Shown: positions 7,483 through 15,029 of the stretch, one piece after another
How the letters are laid out: each line of letters starts with the position of its first letter
How positions within the stretch are numbered: the stretch's first letter is position 1
DNA from: Methylococcaceae bacterium
GTDB lineage: Bacteria > Pseudomonadota > Gammaproteobacteria > Methylococcales > Methylomonadaceae
Direction: 5' to 3'
DNA length: 21,141 nt
NCBI GenBank assembly: GCA_021647145.1
Contig: JAKIVF010000059.1
Location: 1-21,141, forward strand
Notes under the pieces: model-generated
What the model was told of the DNA's origin: nothing
The model's input: the letters and a program-made list of their open reading frames with translations, nothing else
Database searches by the model: none
Translations under genes and position numbers: made by a program

Positions 7483-8223
7483 CTAGAGTAACCACTGTTT
7501 TATTTCATCCATTCGTTCATATCTCGTTAAATCTAATTGCAAAGGGGTAATCGATACAAAATTATTTTTTATTGCAAAAAAATCAGTTCCTGGCCCAGCA
7601 TCTTGTTCTGCTCCTGGAGGTCCTACCCAATATATCTTTCTTCCCCGAGGGTCAGTTGCTGTAATAACAGGTTCAGCTCTATGTCTTTGTCCTAAGCGGG
7701 TTGACTGATAACCCTGTAATTTAGAGACAGGAAGATCAGGTACATTTACATTTAATAATGTATCTTTTGGTAAAGGGTTCTGTCTGATTTTTTTTAATAA
7801 ATATGCAGCAACATGAGCGGCAGTTTCAAAATGTTTTGGATTATGTGATGCCAAAGAAATTGCAACCGCAGGCAATCCTAAAAACCGCCCTTCTGTTGCC
7901 GCTGCAACAGTACCTGAGTAGATTACATCATCACCCAGATTAGAGCCATGATTGATACCTGCAAAAACCATATCAGGCTCTTGTTCTAATAAACCGGTTA
8001 TTGCTAGATGCACACAGTCTGTTGGAGTACCATCAACTCGAATAAAACCATTTTCTGATTTATATGCTCTGAGTGGCATCTCCAGTGTTAATGAATTACT
8101 GGCTGCACTTCTGTTTTTATCAGGCGCAACAACTGAAATTTTTGCATGTAGATTTAAAGCCTCAGCAAGGGCATAAAGCCCCGTTGCAAGATAGCCATCA
8201 TCATTACTAATTAGAATATGCAT
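7483..8223 (-). CDS. surE: 5'/3'-nucleotidase SurE
   Basis: SurE is a metal-dependent phosphatase that removes phosphate from nucleoside 5'- and 3'-monophosphates, and from short polyphosphate in some species; it supports stationary-phase survival. The 246-residue sequence has the metal-binding NDDG at residues 7-10, the SAASNSLTL loop, the VDGTPTDCVHLAI segment, and FAGINHGSNLGDDVIYSGTV with the second metal-site asparagine. The length is typical. It is the first gene of the surE-pcm-yqaA minus-strand cluster and is divergent from smrA, with 184 bases between the start codons. The ATG context (TTTAGATAAAT before ATG) has no strong Shine-Dalgarno. Confidence 0.96.
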   Translation of the reverse strand: MHILISNDDGYLATGLYALAEALNLHAKISVVAPDKNRSAASNSLTLEMPLRAYKSENGFIRVDGTPTDCVHLAITGLLEQEPDMVFAGINHGSNLGDDVIYSGTVAAATEGRFLGLPAVAISLASHNPKHFETAAHVAAYLLKKIRQNPLPKDTLLNVNVPDLPVSKLQGYQSTRLGQRHRAEPVITATDPRGRKIYWVGPPGAEQDAGPGTDFFAIKNNFVSITPLQLDLTRYERMDEIKQWLL

Positions 8224-8407
8224 ATTTATCTAAATTAAAAAATCTAATTGAACTCTATGGATGATAGTCACTCTCATGAAACTGTAAGTACCAAGTAAAA
8301 CTAATTTATTCAAAACTTATCCCAGTCAAATTAAAAGCAGAATCATGGTCAAAAATGTTATAAATCTAACTATTCTAACAAAAGCTTAAATAAAGCACCT
8401 AGCTATC

Positions 8408-8971
8408 GTGAATAAAAATAAACTTTCTTCTGAAGATTCAACTCTATTTAGAAAATCTATAGGAAAGGTTAATAAACTTGAGACTAAAACTATATCATTT
8501 TCTTCTAAAGATAAACCCAAGCCATACCCAACAAGGCAAACAACTAATAATGTTAATAATTTTGAGAATTCAAACAATAGTGAAACAGAAAAACTCACTC
8601 AAGAAGATAGTTTTAGTTTTTTAGCTCCAGGTTTACAAAAGAAAATATTAAAAAAATTACGAAAAGGTTACTTTGGTACAGATGCCTCTATTGATTTACA
8701 TGGTTTAACCAGCCAAGAAGCGAACCAGCAACTATCAAAGTTTCTACATTTCAGCATAGAAGATGGATATCGGTGTATACATATTATCCATGGTAAAGGA
8801 TATGGCTCATCTAAAAATCACCCTGTATTAAAAAATGATGTCAACCTTTGGTTGCGGCAGCATAAAGATGTACAAGCATTTTGCTCAACTCGACCTAAAG
8901 ATGGAGGAGCTGGTGCCGTTTTTGTTTTATTGAAGTTGTCCGAAAAATACAAAGGTGAGGAAGATACCTAA
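8408..8971 (+). CDS. smrA: Smr-domain protein, SmrA/YdaL type
   Basis: The 187-residue protein begins at GTG 8408; no in-frame ATG occurs before the conserved N-terminal motif SSEDSTLFRKSIGKVNKL (residues 7-24), so GTG is the credible start. A polar Asn/Ser/Thr-rich linker spans about 30-66. The Smr domain covers about 90-177: DLHG at 96-99, the IIHGKG loop at 126-131, then HPVLKNDVNLWLRQH and DGGAGAVFVLL. The extended HGKGYGSSKNHPVLK form resembles E. coli SmrA (YdaL, also about 187 residues) more than the ribosome-rescue nuclease SmrB. Smr domains bind or nick nucleic acids; the natural substrate of SmrA is not firmly known. The last 45 bases overlap the end of uppP on the opposite strand. 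Confidence 0.87.
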   Translation: MNKNKLSSEDSTLFRKSIGKVNKLETKTISFSSKDKPKPYPTRQTTNNVNNFENSNNSETEKLTQEDSFSFLAPGLQKKILKKLRKGYFGTDASIDLHGLTSQEANQQLSKFLHFSIEDGYRCIHIIHGKGYGSSKNHPVLKNDVNLWLRQHKDVQAFCSTRPKDGGAGAVFVLLKLSEKYKGEEDT

Positions 8972-9730
8972 AACAAGACGATAATAAACAAAGGGCATCA
9001 TGCCTACTTTATCTAATAATTTTAAAAACCAGGCAATTGAAAAATAGGCAACTGCTGATGAAATTACAGCACCAAGTATCATATAATTCAACATCAATGG
9101 CTCTGAAGACTTATAAAGGTCTAATGCTTTTAACATACCAGCTAATGCAATAACAGGGACAGACAATAAAAATGAAAAGCGTGCTGCATATTCACGTTTT
9201 AATCCCATCAATAATCCAGCGGTTATTGTGATACCTGATCGTGAGGTGCCTGGAATCAAAGCAATTGCCTGAAATAGACCCACAATTATTGCCACTTTTA
9301 AGGTAATTGTAGCTCGTGTTTCAGTGGATTCTTTTTCAGCGTACCAAAGTAATATAGCAAATATAATCGTTGCTGCTGCAATAACAATAGGAAATCGAAG
9401 TGTTGTCTCAACCGTATCAGAGAGAGAGATGCCTACTAAACCAACAGGAATTGTACCTAATACAATATACCAAGCTAATTTAGAATCATCAGTCACTCCC
9501 TTACCAATAACCGAAAAAAACCAGGCTTTAATTATTTTAGAAATATCTTTACGATAAAAAGCAACAACGGCACTCAATGTACCAATATGGACTGCCACAT
9601 CAAATGCCAACCCTTGGTCTTCCCAACCCAAAAGGATAGGTAATAAAATTAGATGAGCTGAACTCGAAATAGGTAAAAATTCAGTTAATCCTTGTAATAT
9701 GGCAAGAGAAACTGCTTGGATAATATCCAT
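8927..9730 (-). CDS. uppP: Undecaprenyl-diphosphatase UppP (BacA family)
   Basis: This 267-residue polytopic inner-membrane enzyme dephosphorylates undecaprenyl diphosphate to the lipid carrier used for peptidoglycan, O-antigen and other surface polymers; overproduction confers bacitracin resistance. The first signature is ILQGLTEFLPISSSAHL at residues 11-27, with the (E/Q)xxxE motif Q13/E17 and the SSSAH segment. The second is PGTSRSG at 160-166, within the repeated half GLFQAIALIPGTSRSG. Several hydrophobic segments follow to the C-terminus and the length is typical. The ATG lacks a strong Shine-Dalgarno. The 3' end overlaps convergent smrA by 45 bases, so the two transcripts would form antisense ends. 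Confidence 0.96.
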   Translation of the reverse strand: MDIIQAVSLAILQGLTEFLPISSSAHLILLPILLGWEDQGLAFDVAVHIGTLSAVVAFYRKDISKIIKAWFFSVIGKGVTDDSKLAWYIVLGTIPVGLVGISLSDTVETTLRFPIVIAAATIIFAILLWYAEKESTETRATITLKVAIIVGLFQAIALIPGTSRSGITITAGLLMGLKREYAARFSFLLSVPVIALAGMLKALDLYKSSEPLMLNYMILGAVISSAVAYFSIAWFLKLLDKVGMMPFVYYRLVLGIFLTFVFFGQLQ

Positions 9731-9887
9731 ATTTATAATTCTACTTTGTAAAAAATGAGTGAAAAGAAAACGAGGTGAATTTTACCATAAATAAATTTTT
9801 CATAAAAAAACAAATATAATTATAATTTTTTTACCTTATTTTTACTCTTGTGTAATGACCATAATTTTTATAAGAAAATAAATCTAT

Positions 9888-9980
9888 TTCGCGCAGTCAC
9901 GGATGCGGAATTTATAACGCGCTGATTTTAGTTGAGAGCAAGGTTCGGTTAAAACTCGCATTCGTAACTGCGCGGAGTAA
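9888..9980. repeat. GC-rich palindromic intergenic repeat, copy A
   Basis: Within an AT-rich spacer, 18-base arms at 9890-9907 (CGCGCAGTCACGGATGCG) and 9957-9974 (CGCATTCGTAACTGCGCG) pair with 16 Watson-Crick pairs, one G-U and one mismatch around a 49-base interior that can pair further (TTTTA with TAAAA). No T-run follows, and no open reading frame is apparent in it. The left flank resembles 14415-14442 (about 22 of 28 positions identical), so it appears to be a dispersed element, such as a REP/MITE-like repeat. It lies between the uppP start and the 3' end of the OmpA-domain gene. Confidence 0.65.
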
Positions 9981-9999
9981 TAGTTAAGACTAAAACATC

Positions 10000-10710
10000 C
10001 TATTTCTTATATAGCTCTACTCGGCGATTGGCATCTCGCCCTTGACTAGTTAAATTATCTTTAACTGGAGATTCAGCACCGTATCCTTTTGCACTAAGTC
10101 GACTTGCATCTACTCCTTTTGAAACCAGATAATTTAGCACTGTAACTGCTCGGCGAAGGGACAAAGCCATATTAAAACCATGTGATCCAATATTATCAGT
10201 ATGCCCAGCAACTTCAACTGGATTATTCATTTTATTTATTTTACTTACTGCTGAATCCAGCGTTGTATAAAAATGACTTTCTAATTCGCTAGAGTTAAAT
10301 TTAAAATTAACACTGTTGAGATCTAAATTAGAGTCTGTCATTTTCCTGCTCTGTGCGTCACCTGTATCAGTAGTTGAATCAAATGGGCTACCTACTGTGT
10401 CTTTAGCTGAATCGGCTGCATTTTCTAAAGCCACCTCGACATTATCAACTATCTTTCCAGCTGAACTTGCGACACTTTCAGCTGTTGATCTACCGTTATT
10501 AACATTTTTTTCAGTCGAACCCAGTACATCACCCACATTAGATTTTGCTAATTCTATATCTTTCTCAGCCGCTAAATCAATATTGTTAACTGCATTTTTA
10601 GCCACATTTGAAAGTGTATCTTGCTCTGTCGACACATCTGAACTACAGCGAGAAATAATTAGCAAAGTAATTATAAAAAGCATCAAAAAAATTAAGGATC
10701 TCTTTAGCAT
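10000..10710 (-). CDS. OmpA C-terminal-domain envelope protein with Ala-rich linker
   Basis: The 236-residue protein has a hydrophobic N-terminus (residues 5-19) ending in ISRC with Cys22. An arginine just before the cysteine is not allowed in a normal lipobox, so the segment may act as a membrane anchor rather than a lipoprotein signal. Residues about 25-120 are Ala/Asp/Lys-rich and probably helical, with repeated patterns such as AENAA-type heptads (ESVASSAGKIVDNVEVALEN). The C-terminal OmpA-like domain, about 133-236, contains GHTDNIGS (peptidoglycan-contact Asp172), SLRRA (Arg187), RLSAKGYGAESP and NRRVELYKK. It should bind peptidoglycan non-covalently from the periplasmic side. It lies 52 bases downstream of the DUF4332 gene on the same strand. 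No beta-barrel domain is present. Confidence 0.85.
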   Translation of the reverse strand: MLKRSLIFLMLFIITLLIISRCSSDVSTEQDTLSNVAKNAVNNIDLAAEKDIELAKSNVGDVLGSTEKNVNNGRSTAESVASSAGKIVDNVEVALENAADSAKDTVGSPFDSTTDTGDAQSRKMTDSNLDLNSVNFKFNSSELESHFYTTLDSAVSKINKMNNPVEVAGHTDNIGSHGFNMALSLRRAVTVLNYLVSKGVDASRLSAKGYGAESPVKDNLTSQGRDANRRVELYKK

Positions 10711-10762
10711 ACTATAAGACTTTGAATTTTAATGTTTTTTAAAAGAAGTAAAGCATTTTAAA

Positions 10763-11170
10763 TCAATACTCAATACCTCTGGGTAATGTTTTTGCTTCTT
10801 CTACCCAAGCATTTACCTGAGTTGTTGAAGGTGCTTGTTTAACTAGATCTTCTTTATCATTAATTTCGGAAATTTTGGTGTGTAAATTATCTGGCCGTCG
10901 CATAGCTAATTCCTTAACAGTATCAACGCCTGCCTTCTCAAGCAAATCAGAAAATGCACCGCCTATCCCTTTTACACGGGATAGATCTGCACTATTTGCT
11001 AAGCGAAGTATCTCTTGAGGCTCAAGGTTAACCTGCTCAGCAAGTATTTTTCTTTGCGCAGGTGTTCTTGAAGCAGACAAAAACTGATCACTATCTTTTA
11101 TTTTAAGATCTTTAAGTTTTTTTGCTGCGTCCTCTTTAATACCACGTAGTTCACTTACCGATATAGTCAT
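10763..11170 (-). CDS. DUF4332-type helix-hairpin-helix protein
   Basis: The 135-residue cytoplasmic-looking protein has two helix-hairpin-helix-like units: ELRGIKEDAAKKLKDLKI near residues 7-24 and VKGIGGAFSDLLEKAGVD near 65-82, the latter with the GIGxxxxxxL hairpin signature. This matches the DUF4332 family, whose function is unknown. Similar hairpins bind DNA or act as protein docking modules in radical-SAM or polymerase proteins. There is no signal peptide or membrane segment. The ATG has a GAGGG Shine-Dalgarno at good spacing. It sits between the K+ channel gene (110 bases upstream) and the OmpA-domain gene (52 bases downstream), all on the minus strand, suggesting a shared transcript; a functional link is only inferred. 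Confidence 0.75.
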   Translation of the reverse strand: MTISVSELRGIKEDAAKKLKDLKIKDSDQFLSASRTPAQRKILAEQVNLEPQEILRLANSADLSRVKGIGGAFSDLLEKAGVDTVKELAMRRPDNLHTKISEINDKEDLVKQAPSTTQVNAWVEEAKTLPRGIEY

Positions 11171-11197
11171 ACTTTACCCTCAATGTTTAATGTATTT

Positions 11198-11216
11198 ATA
11201 ATCAGCATTATAATCA
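11198..11216. repeat. 19-base direct repeat, intergenic copy
   Basis: ATAATCAGCATTATAATCA occurs here in the spacer and again at 11314-11332 inside the 3' end of the K+ channel gene, 116 bases away. On the minus strand the flanks also resemble each other: TGGC before it and AAATA after it, the latter following a three-base difference. The spacer therefore appears to hold a degenerate duplicate of the zinc-ribbon coding end. Confidence 0.7.
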
Positions 11217-11280
11217 GCCACTTATATGTATATGTCAAGCTAGAAAAACCTTTTTAGTCATAATGTTTAGTTTCAATATC

Positions 11281-12126
11281 TTAATCGTCTAAAACATGTC
11301 CACAATATTTACAATAATCAGCATTATAATCATGGCCAGTTTTACCACAATCAGGACATGCATCATTATTTATCCTATCCGGTTTAAAGGTTTTTACTAA
11401 TTCTGCACTGTAGATCCCCGTAGGTACAGCAATAATTCCATACCCCATAATCATAATAAATGCAGCAATCATTTGCCCCAAAGGTGTTTGTGGTGCAATA
11501 TCACCATAACCCACTGTTGTTAGTGTCACAATAGTCCAATAGATTGATTTTGGAATACTGGTAAAGCCAGCTTCTTTCCCCTCAACAACATACATTAATG
11601 AACCAAAAATAATGACTAATGCAAGAATCGCAAACAGAAAAACTAAAATTTTACGCCAACTTTTATTTAAAGCACTCATTAAAACCTGGGCTTCATCCAT
11701 ATAAGCTACAAGTTTTAGAACACGAAAAACCCTTAATAAACGCAACATGCGTATAATCAACATATACTTTATACTTGGGAAGAGAAAACTAAGATAGGTG
11801 GGAATAATTGATAGAAAATCAACAATTCCAAAAAAACTTCTGGCATAAAGCAAAGGGCGACGTACTGAAATTAACCGTAGAGTATATTCCAAAGAAAATA
11901 AAAGAGTAAAAAACCATTCGATATAAAATAATATTTCCCAATATTCTTTATAGATTTTATCAACACTACCTATAACAACAGAAAAAACACTCACTATAAT
12001 GCTAATGATTAAAATAACATCAAATGTTCGTCCTAATCGCGTTTCTGAGCCAAAGATAATGGTGTTAAGTGATTCTCTCCAAGGAGAAAGCCTTTTACCA
12101 TTGTTATAAAGTATTTTTTTATTCAT
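11281..12126 (-). CDS. Voltage-gated-type potassium channel with C-terminal zinc ribbon
   Basis: This is a six-helix K+ channel of the Kch/KvAP type, 281 residues from the ATG at 12124-12126; an in-frame TTG at 12151-12153 would add nine residues, and neither start has a clear Shine-Dalgarno. Hydrophobic segments run from about residue 36. The S4-like helix (YMLIIRMLRLLRVFRVLKL, 121-139) has regularly spaced arginines, so voltage sensing is plausible. The pore loop holds the K+ selectivity filter TTVGYGD at 203-209. After the last helix there is no RCK domain. Instead the tail ends in a zinc-ribbon-like pair, CPDC at 257-260 and CKYC at 272-275. This tail could bind zinc and tune gating or assembly, which is inference. 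It is the first gene of the minus-strand group with the DUF4332 and OmpA-domain genes, divergent from glgX. Confidence 0.88.
   Translation of the reverse strand: MNKKILYNNGKRLSPWRESLNTIIFGSETRLGRTFDVILIISIIVSVFSVVIGSVDKIYKEYWEILFYIEWFFTLLFSLEYTLRLISVRRPLLYARSFFGIVDFLSIIPTYLSFLFPSIKYMLIIRMLRLLRVFRVLKLVAYMDEAQVLMSALNKSWRKILVFLFAILALVIIFGSLMYVVEGKEAGFTSIPKSIYWTIVTLTTVGYGDIAPQTPLGQMIAAFIMIMGYGIIAVPTGIYSAELVKTFKPDRINNDACPDCGKTGHDYNADYCKYCGHVLDD
11314..11332. repeat. 19-base direct repeat, copy within the K+ channel gene
   Basis: This copy encodes the DYNADY part of the zinc-ribbon tail on the minus strand. The identical 19 bases recur at 11198-11216 in the downstream spacer. Confidence 0.7.
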
Positions 12127-12281
12127 TTTGTAAGTTGCATTAATTGCTAACAATTCATAAAATTAATAGTAGTAAAATTAATATTTATCACTGTAATCAT
12201 TTGTTCATTAAATTCTCATTACTGAATGATTACTACTCTATAATTAAACACATATCATAATGATTTTTTCAAATACAAATC

Positions 12282-14375
12282 ATGCAAAATAAAGAATACA
12301 GCTATAAACGTGGACATACCTACCCATCTGGAGCAAAAAAAAATTCAGGCGGCATTAATTTTTCAATTTTTAGTCGGTACGCTACCAGTGTTGAGCTATT
12401 ATTATTTAAAAAATCTGATAGTAGAAGCCCCTTTCAAACTATTCATTTAGATGAAAACCCACATAAAACCTTTTTCACTTGGCATGTCTATGTAATTGAT
12501 TTACCAGTTGGTACTTGGTACACCTGGCGGATTGATGGGCCTAATGAACCAAAAGAAGCAGGCCTCCATTTTGACAAAGAAAAACAACTCATTGATCCAT
12601 GGGCACGTGTAGTAAGCGATAAAAACTGGAATAGACAAGCTGCTTGTTTACCGGGTGATAACAGTCAAAATGCTATGCGATGTATGGTTGTTGATGACGA
12701 AAATTATGATTGGAATAAAGACGAGCCTCTTCGTATTAGCAGTGAAAAAGCAATTATTTATGAAATGCATGTTGGTGGTTTTACACGGCATCCTTCATCA
12801 AAAGTAAAAAACCCAGGGACTTTTTCTGGGATCATTGAAAAAATTCCTTACCTAAAAAAACTAGGTGTAACTCATATAGAATTATTACCTATCATGGCCT
12901 TTGATGAACAGGATGTCCCTCAAGGAACGGCAGAGCTTGGCCTAAAAAATTACTGGGGGTATAGTACGCATAGTTTTTTTAGCCCACATTCAGGGTTCTG
13001 TGTAACACCTGATCAAGGAACTCATATTGAAGAGTTTAAAGACTTAGTAAAAGCACTTCATAGCGCAGGAATCGGTATTATTATGGATGTGGTTTTTAAC
13101 CACACCTCTGAAGCCGGAATAGATGGACCAACCATTAATTTTCGTGGCATTGGAGAAAATATTTTTTACCACCATGAAAAAAATGATAAAAGCATTCTCC
13201 ACGATTATACCGGCTGTGGAAACACAGTTAACGCAAATCACCCTTTAGTCTCTGCCTTTATTACTAGTTGCCTTGAATATTGGGTAAGAGAAATGCATGT
13301 TGATGGATTTCGATTTGATTTAGCCAGTGCATTAGCACGGGGTGAAGGAGGTGTGGTATTAGAAGATCCTCCTGTTCTATGGGCCATCGAACTTTCAGAA
13401 CAACTAGCACGAACAAAGTTAATTGCTGAAGCATGGGATGCAGCAGGTCTTTATCAAGTAGGTAGTTTTCCTGGTCACCGTTGGGCAGAATGGAATGGTA
13501 AATATAGAGATGTGATTCGCGAAACTTTACGTGGTGATAAAGGTAAAATAAAAGAGCTTGCAACTCGTATTACTGGGAGTAGTGACCTGTACGAACATCA
13601 AGATGGATTGCCGCTTAATAGCATCAACTTTATCACCTGTCATGATGGATTTACCTTAAATGATTTATTCAGTTATAACGAAAAGCATAATGAAGCTAAT
13701 GGTGAAAATAATCGAGATGGATGTAACAATAACATTAGTTCAAATTCTGGTGTAGAGGGCCCTACCGACGATGTTGATATTATAAAATTTAGAAAAAAAC
13801 AAGCCAAGAATGCTATTGCTATTTTATTACTTAGCCAAGGAGTTCCAATGCTTCTTGCCGGTGATGAGGTACTTAATTCACAAAATGGCAATAATAATGG
13901 TTACTGTCAGGATAATGAATTAACCTGGATAGACTGGGATTTAGCTGAAAAAAATGCGGATATGCTACGATTTGTTCAGCAAATGGTTTCTTTTCGAAAA
14001 AGGCATTCATCACTCATGAGACGGCGATTTTTGACTGGGAACATGATTAAAGGAAGAGATATTACAGATATACAATGGCATGGTGCTAAATTAAATGTAC
14101 CTCTTTGGAATGATCCTAACAACCAGATATTAGCTTTTACCTTGGCTGCTGTAGCAGAAGATGAATCTGATATGCATATTGTTATTAATATGTCCGACAA
14201 CACAACAGTCATTGAGCTACCTGAATTAAAAGGTAAAAAATGGTGCTTAGCAATTGATACAGCCCAAGAATCACCCGATGACATTATTCGCCACCCTAAT
14301 CAGAAACCTATAAAGGAGAAAACCTTTACTATGTCTGGAAAAAGTGTTATAGCTTTTGAAAATATAGTCCATTAA
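12282..14375 (+). CDS. glgX: Glycogen debranching enzyme, GlgX/isoamylase type
   Basis: The 697-residue GH13 enzyme hydrolyses alpha-1,6 branch points of glycogen limit dextrins left by phosphorylase. An N-terminal CBM48-like domain (about 10-110: RGHTYPSGAKKN, NFSIFSRYATSVELLLF, YTWRIDGP) precedes the catalytic barrel. Conserved GH13 regions are DVVFNHT (269-275), GFRFD with nucleophile Asp346, EAWD with acid/base Glu383, and CHD with His454/Asp455. YWGYSTHSFFSPH (224-236) is typical of the GlgX/TreX subgroup. The length fits GlgX (about 660-720). No other glycogen gene (glgA, B, C, P) is in the window, so it stands alone. No good Shine-Dalgarno precedes the ATG. It is divergent from the K+ channel gene, and the spacer carries no recognisable operator. 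Isoamylase or TreX specificity is an alternative. Confidence 0.93.
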   Translation: MQNKEYSYKRGHTYPSGAKKNSGGINFSIFSRYATSVELLLFKKSDSRSPFQTIHLDENPHKTFFTWHVYVIDLPVGTWYTWRIDGPNEPKEAGLHFDKEKQLIDPWARVVSDKNWNRQAACLPGDNSQNAMRCMVVDDENYDWNKDEPLRISSEKAIIYEMHVGGFTRHPSSKVKNPGTFSGIIEKIPYLKKLGVTHIELLPIMAFDEQDVPQGTAELGLKNYWGYSTHSFFSPHSGFCVTPDQGTHIEEFKDLVKALHSAGIGIIMDVVFNHTSEAGIDGPTINFRGIGENIFYHHEKNDKSILHDYTGCGNTVNANHPLVSAFITSCLEYWVREMHVDGFRFDLASALARGEGGVVLEDPPVLWAIELSEQLARTKLIAEAWDAAGLYQVGSFPGHRWAEWNGKYRDVIRETLRGDKGKIKELATRITGSSDLYEHQDGLPLNSINFITCHDGFTLNDLFSYNEKHNEANGENNRDGCNNNISSNSGVEGPTDDVDIIKFRKKQAKNAIAILLLSQGVPMLLAGDEVLNSQNGNNNGYCQDNELTWIDWDLAEKNADMLRFVQQMVSFRKRHSSLMRRRFLTGNMIKGRDITDIQWHGAKLNVPLWNDPNNQILAFTLAAVAEDESDMHIVINMSDNTTVIELPELKGKKWCLAIDTAQESPDDIIRHPNQKPIKEKTFTMSGKSVIAFENIVH

Positions 14376-14414
14376 ACAAAATCAGATAGGGCAAAAAAGG
14401 ACTGATACTTATAC

Positions 14415-14515
14415 TTCGGGCGATTATGGATGTGGATTTATACCAGTCGTTTTTACCGATAACTGTCAAGCCAGTGAGTAGACTTAACGTAGAAGGTTTT
14501 GTGCGGAGTTGAGCC
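14415..14515. repeat. Dispersed intergenic repeat, copy B (degenerate)
   Basis: The start, 14415-14442, aligns with 9888-9916: TTCG, GC, GGATG, GGA and TTTATA are shared (about 22 of 28 positions, one gap). Near the far end GCGGAGT at 14503-14509 matches GCGGAGT at 9971-9977, so the two elements have similar span (about 70-75 bases between these landmarks). The palindromic arms are not conserved here. It directly adjoins the broken IS3 transposase fragment, which loses homology near 14530. Confidence 0.45.
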
Positions 14516-14831
14516 GAGCGCAGGTATCATCACTGACTGAGGGGCGGCTGAATGAGGGTTTGATTCCTAGCTCCTGAAGTGTTGCTAGCATTGTGGCACC
14601 TTTCATGGGACTACCATTATCTGAATGCTGGGTAACTTGCTGGCGTTCAGCCTCTTCTTTTGACAAATATTCTTTCATTAAGTCAGCTACTTGTGCACTG
14701 GACTCATTTTCATAGACTTGCCAGCCAACTATTTTTCGGCTGTAAATACCCATGATCAGATAGAGATATAAAAAAATACCTTTTACTTCGGTGGGTAAGT
14801 AGGTGATATCCCAACTATTATTCTTACACAA
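14484..14831 (-). pseudogene. IS3-family transposase (OrfB, integrase core) fragment
   Basis: On the minus strand the reading frame gives SWDITYLPTEVKGIFLYLYL, then IYSRKIVGWQVYENESS and QHSDNGSPMKGATML, ending in GIKPSFSRPSVSDD. These are the core of an IS3-type OrfB, including the first catalytic Asp (in SWDIT) and the second (HSDNG). After SVSDD the expected N-P-Y-S-E motif with the catalytic Glu is missing and an unrelated tail leads to a stop. The N-terminal helix-turn-helix part is also absent upstream of about 14830, where a run of seven Gs occurs. No start codon of its own is convincing. This is an inactive relic truncated at both ends, between glgX and the fructosamine kinase gene. 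The rest of the 14376-15029 gap holds the repeat copy B and otherwise nothing recognisable. Confidence 0.88.
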
Positions 14832-15029
14832 GTGGGGGGGAAGTACACTGACAAAATTTTGCGTGCAACGTAAATTATTAGTTCATAAGTACCCAAGTGT
14901 TTGCTTTCACCAGAATGCATCTGACGTGAGATGTTGATTGTAATATAGTTCCGTCTATAAGACATATCCATTTAAAATTGTACTTAACTAGATTTGCATA
15001 AGCTCTTTCACTCCCGTAGTCTTTTGACA

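Noticed and set aside
8386..8598. Minus-strand 70-codon hydrophobic frame
   Set aside because: It is opposite the conserved N-terminal motif and linker of smrA; hydrophobicity arises from the complement of its Asn/Lys-rich codons.
14783..14971. Minus-strand 62-codon frame upstream of the IS3 fragment
   Set aside because: It overlaps the transposase core in another frame and matches nothing I recognise.
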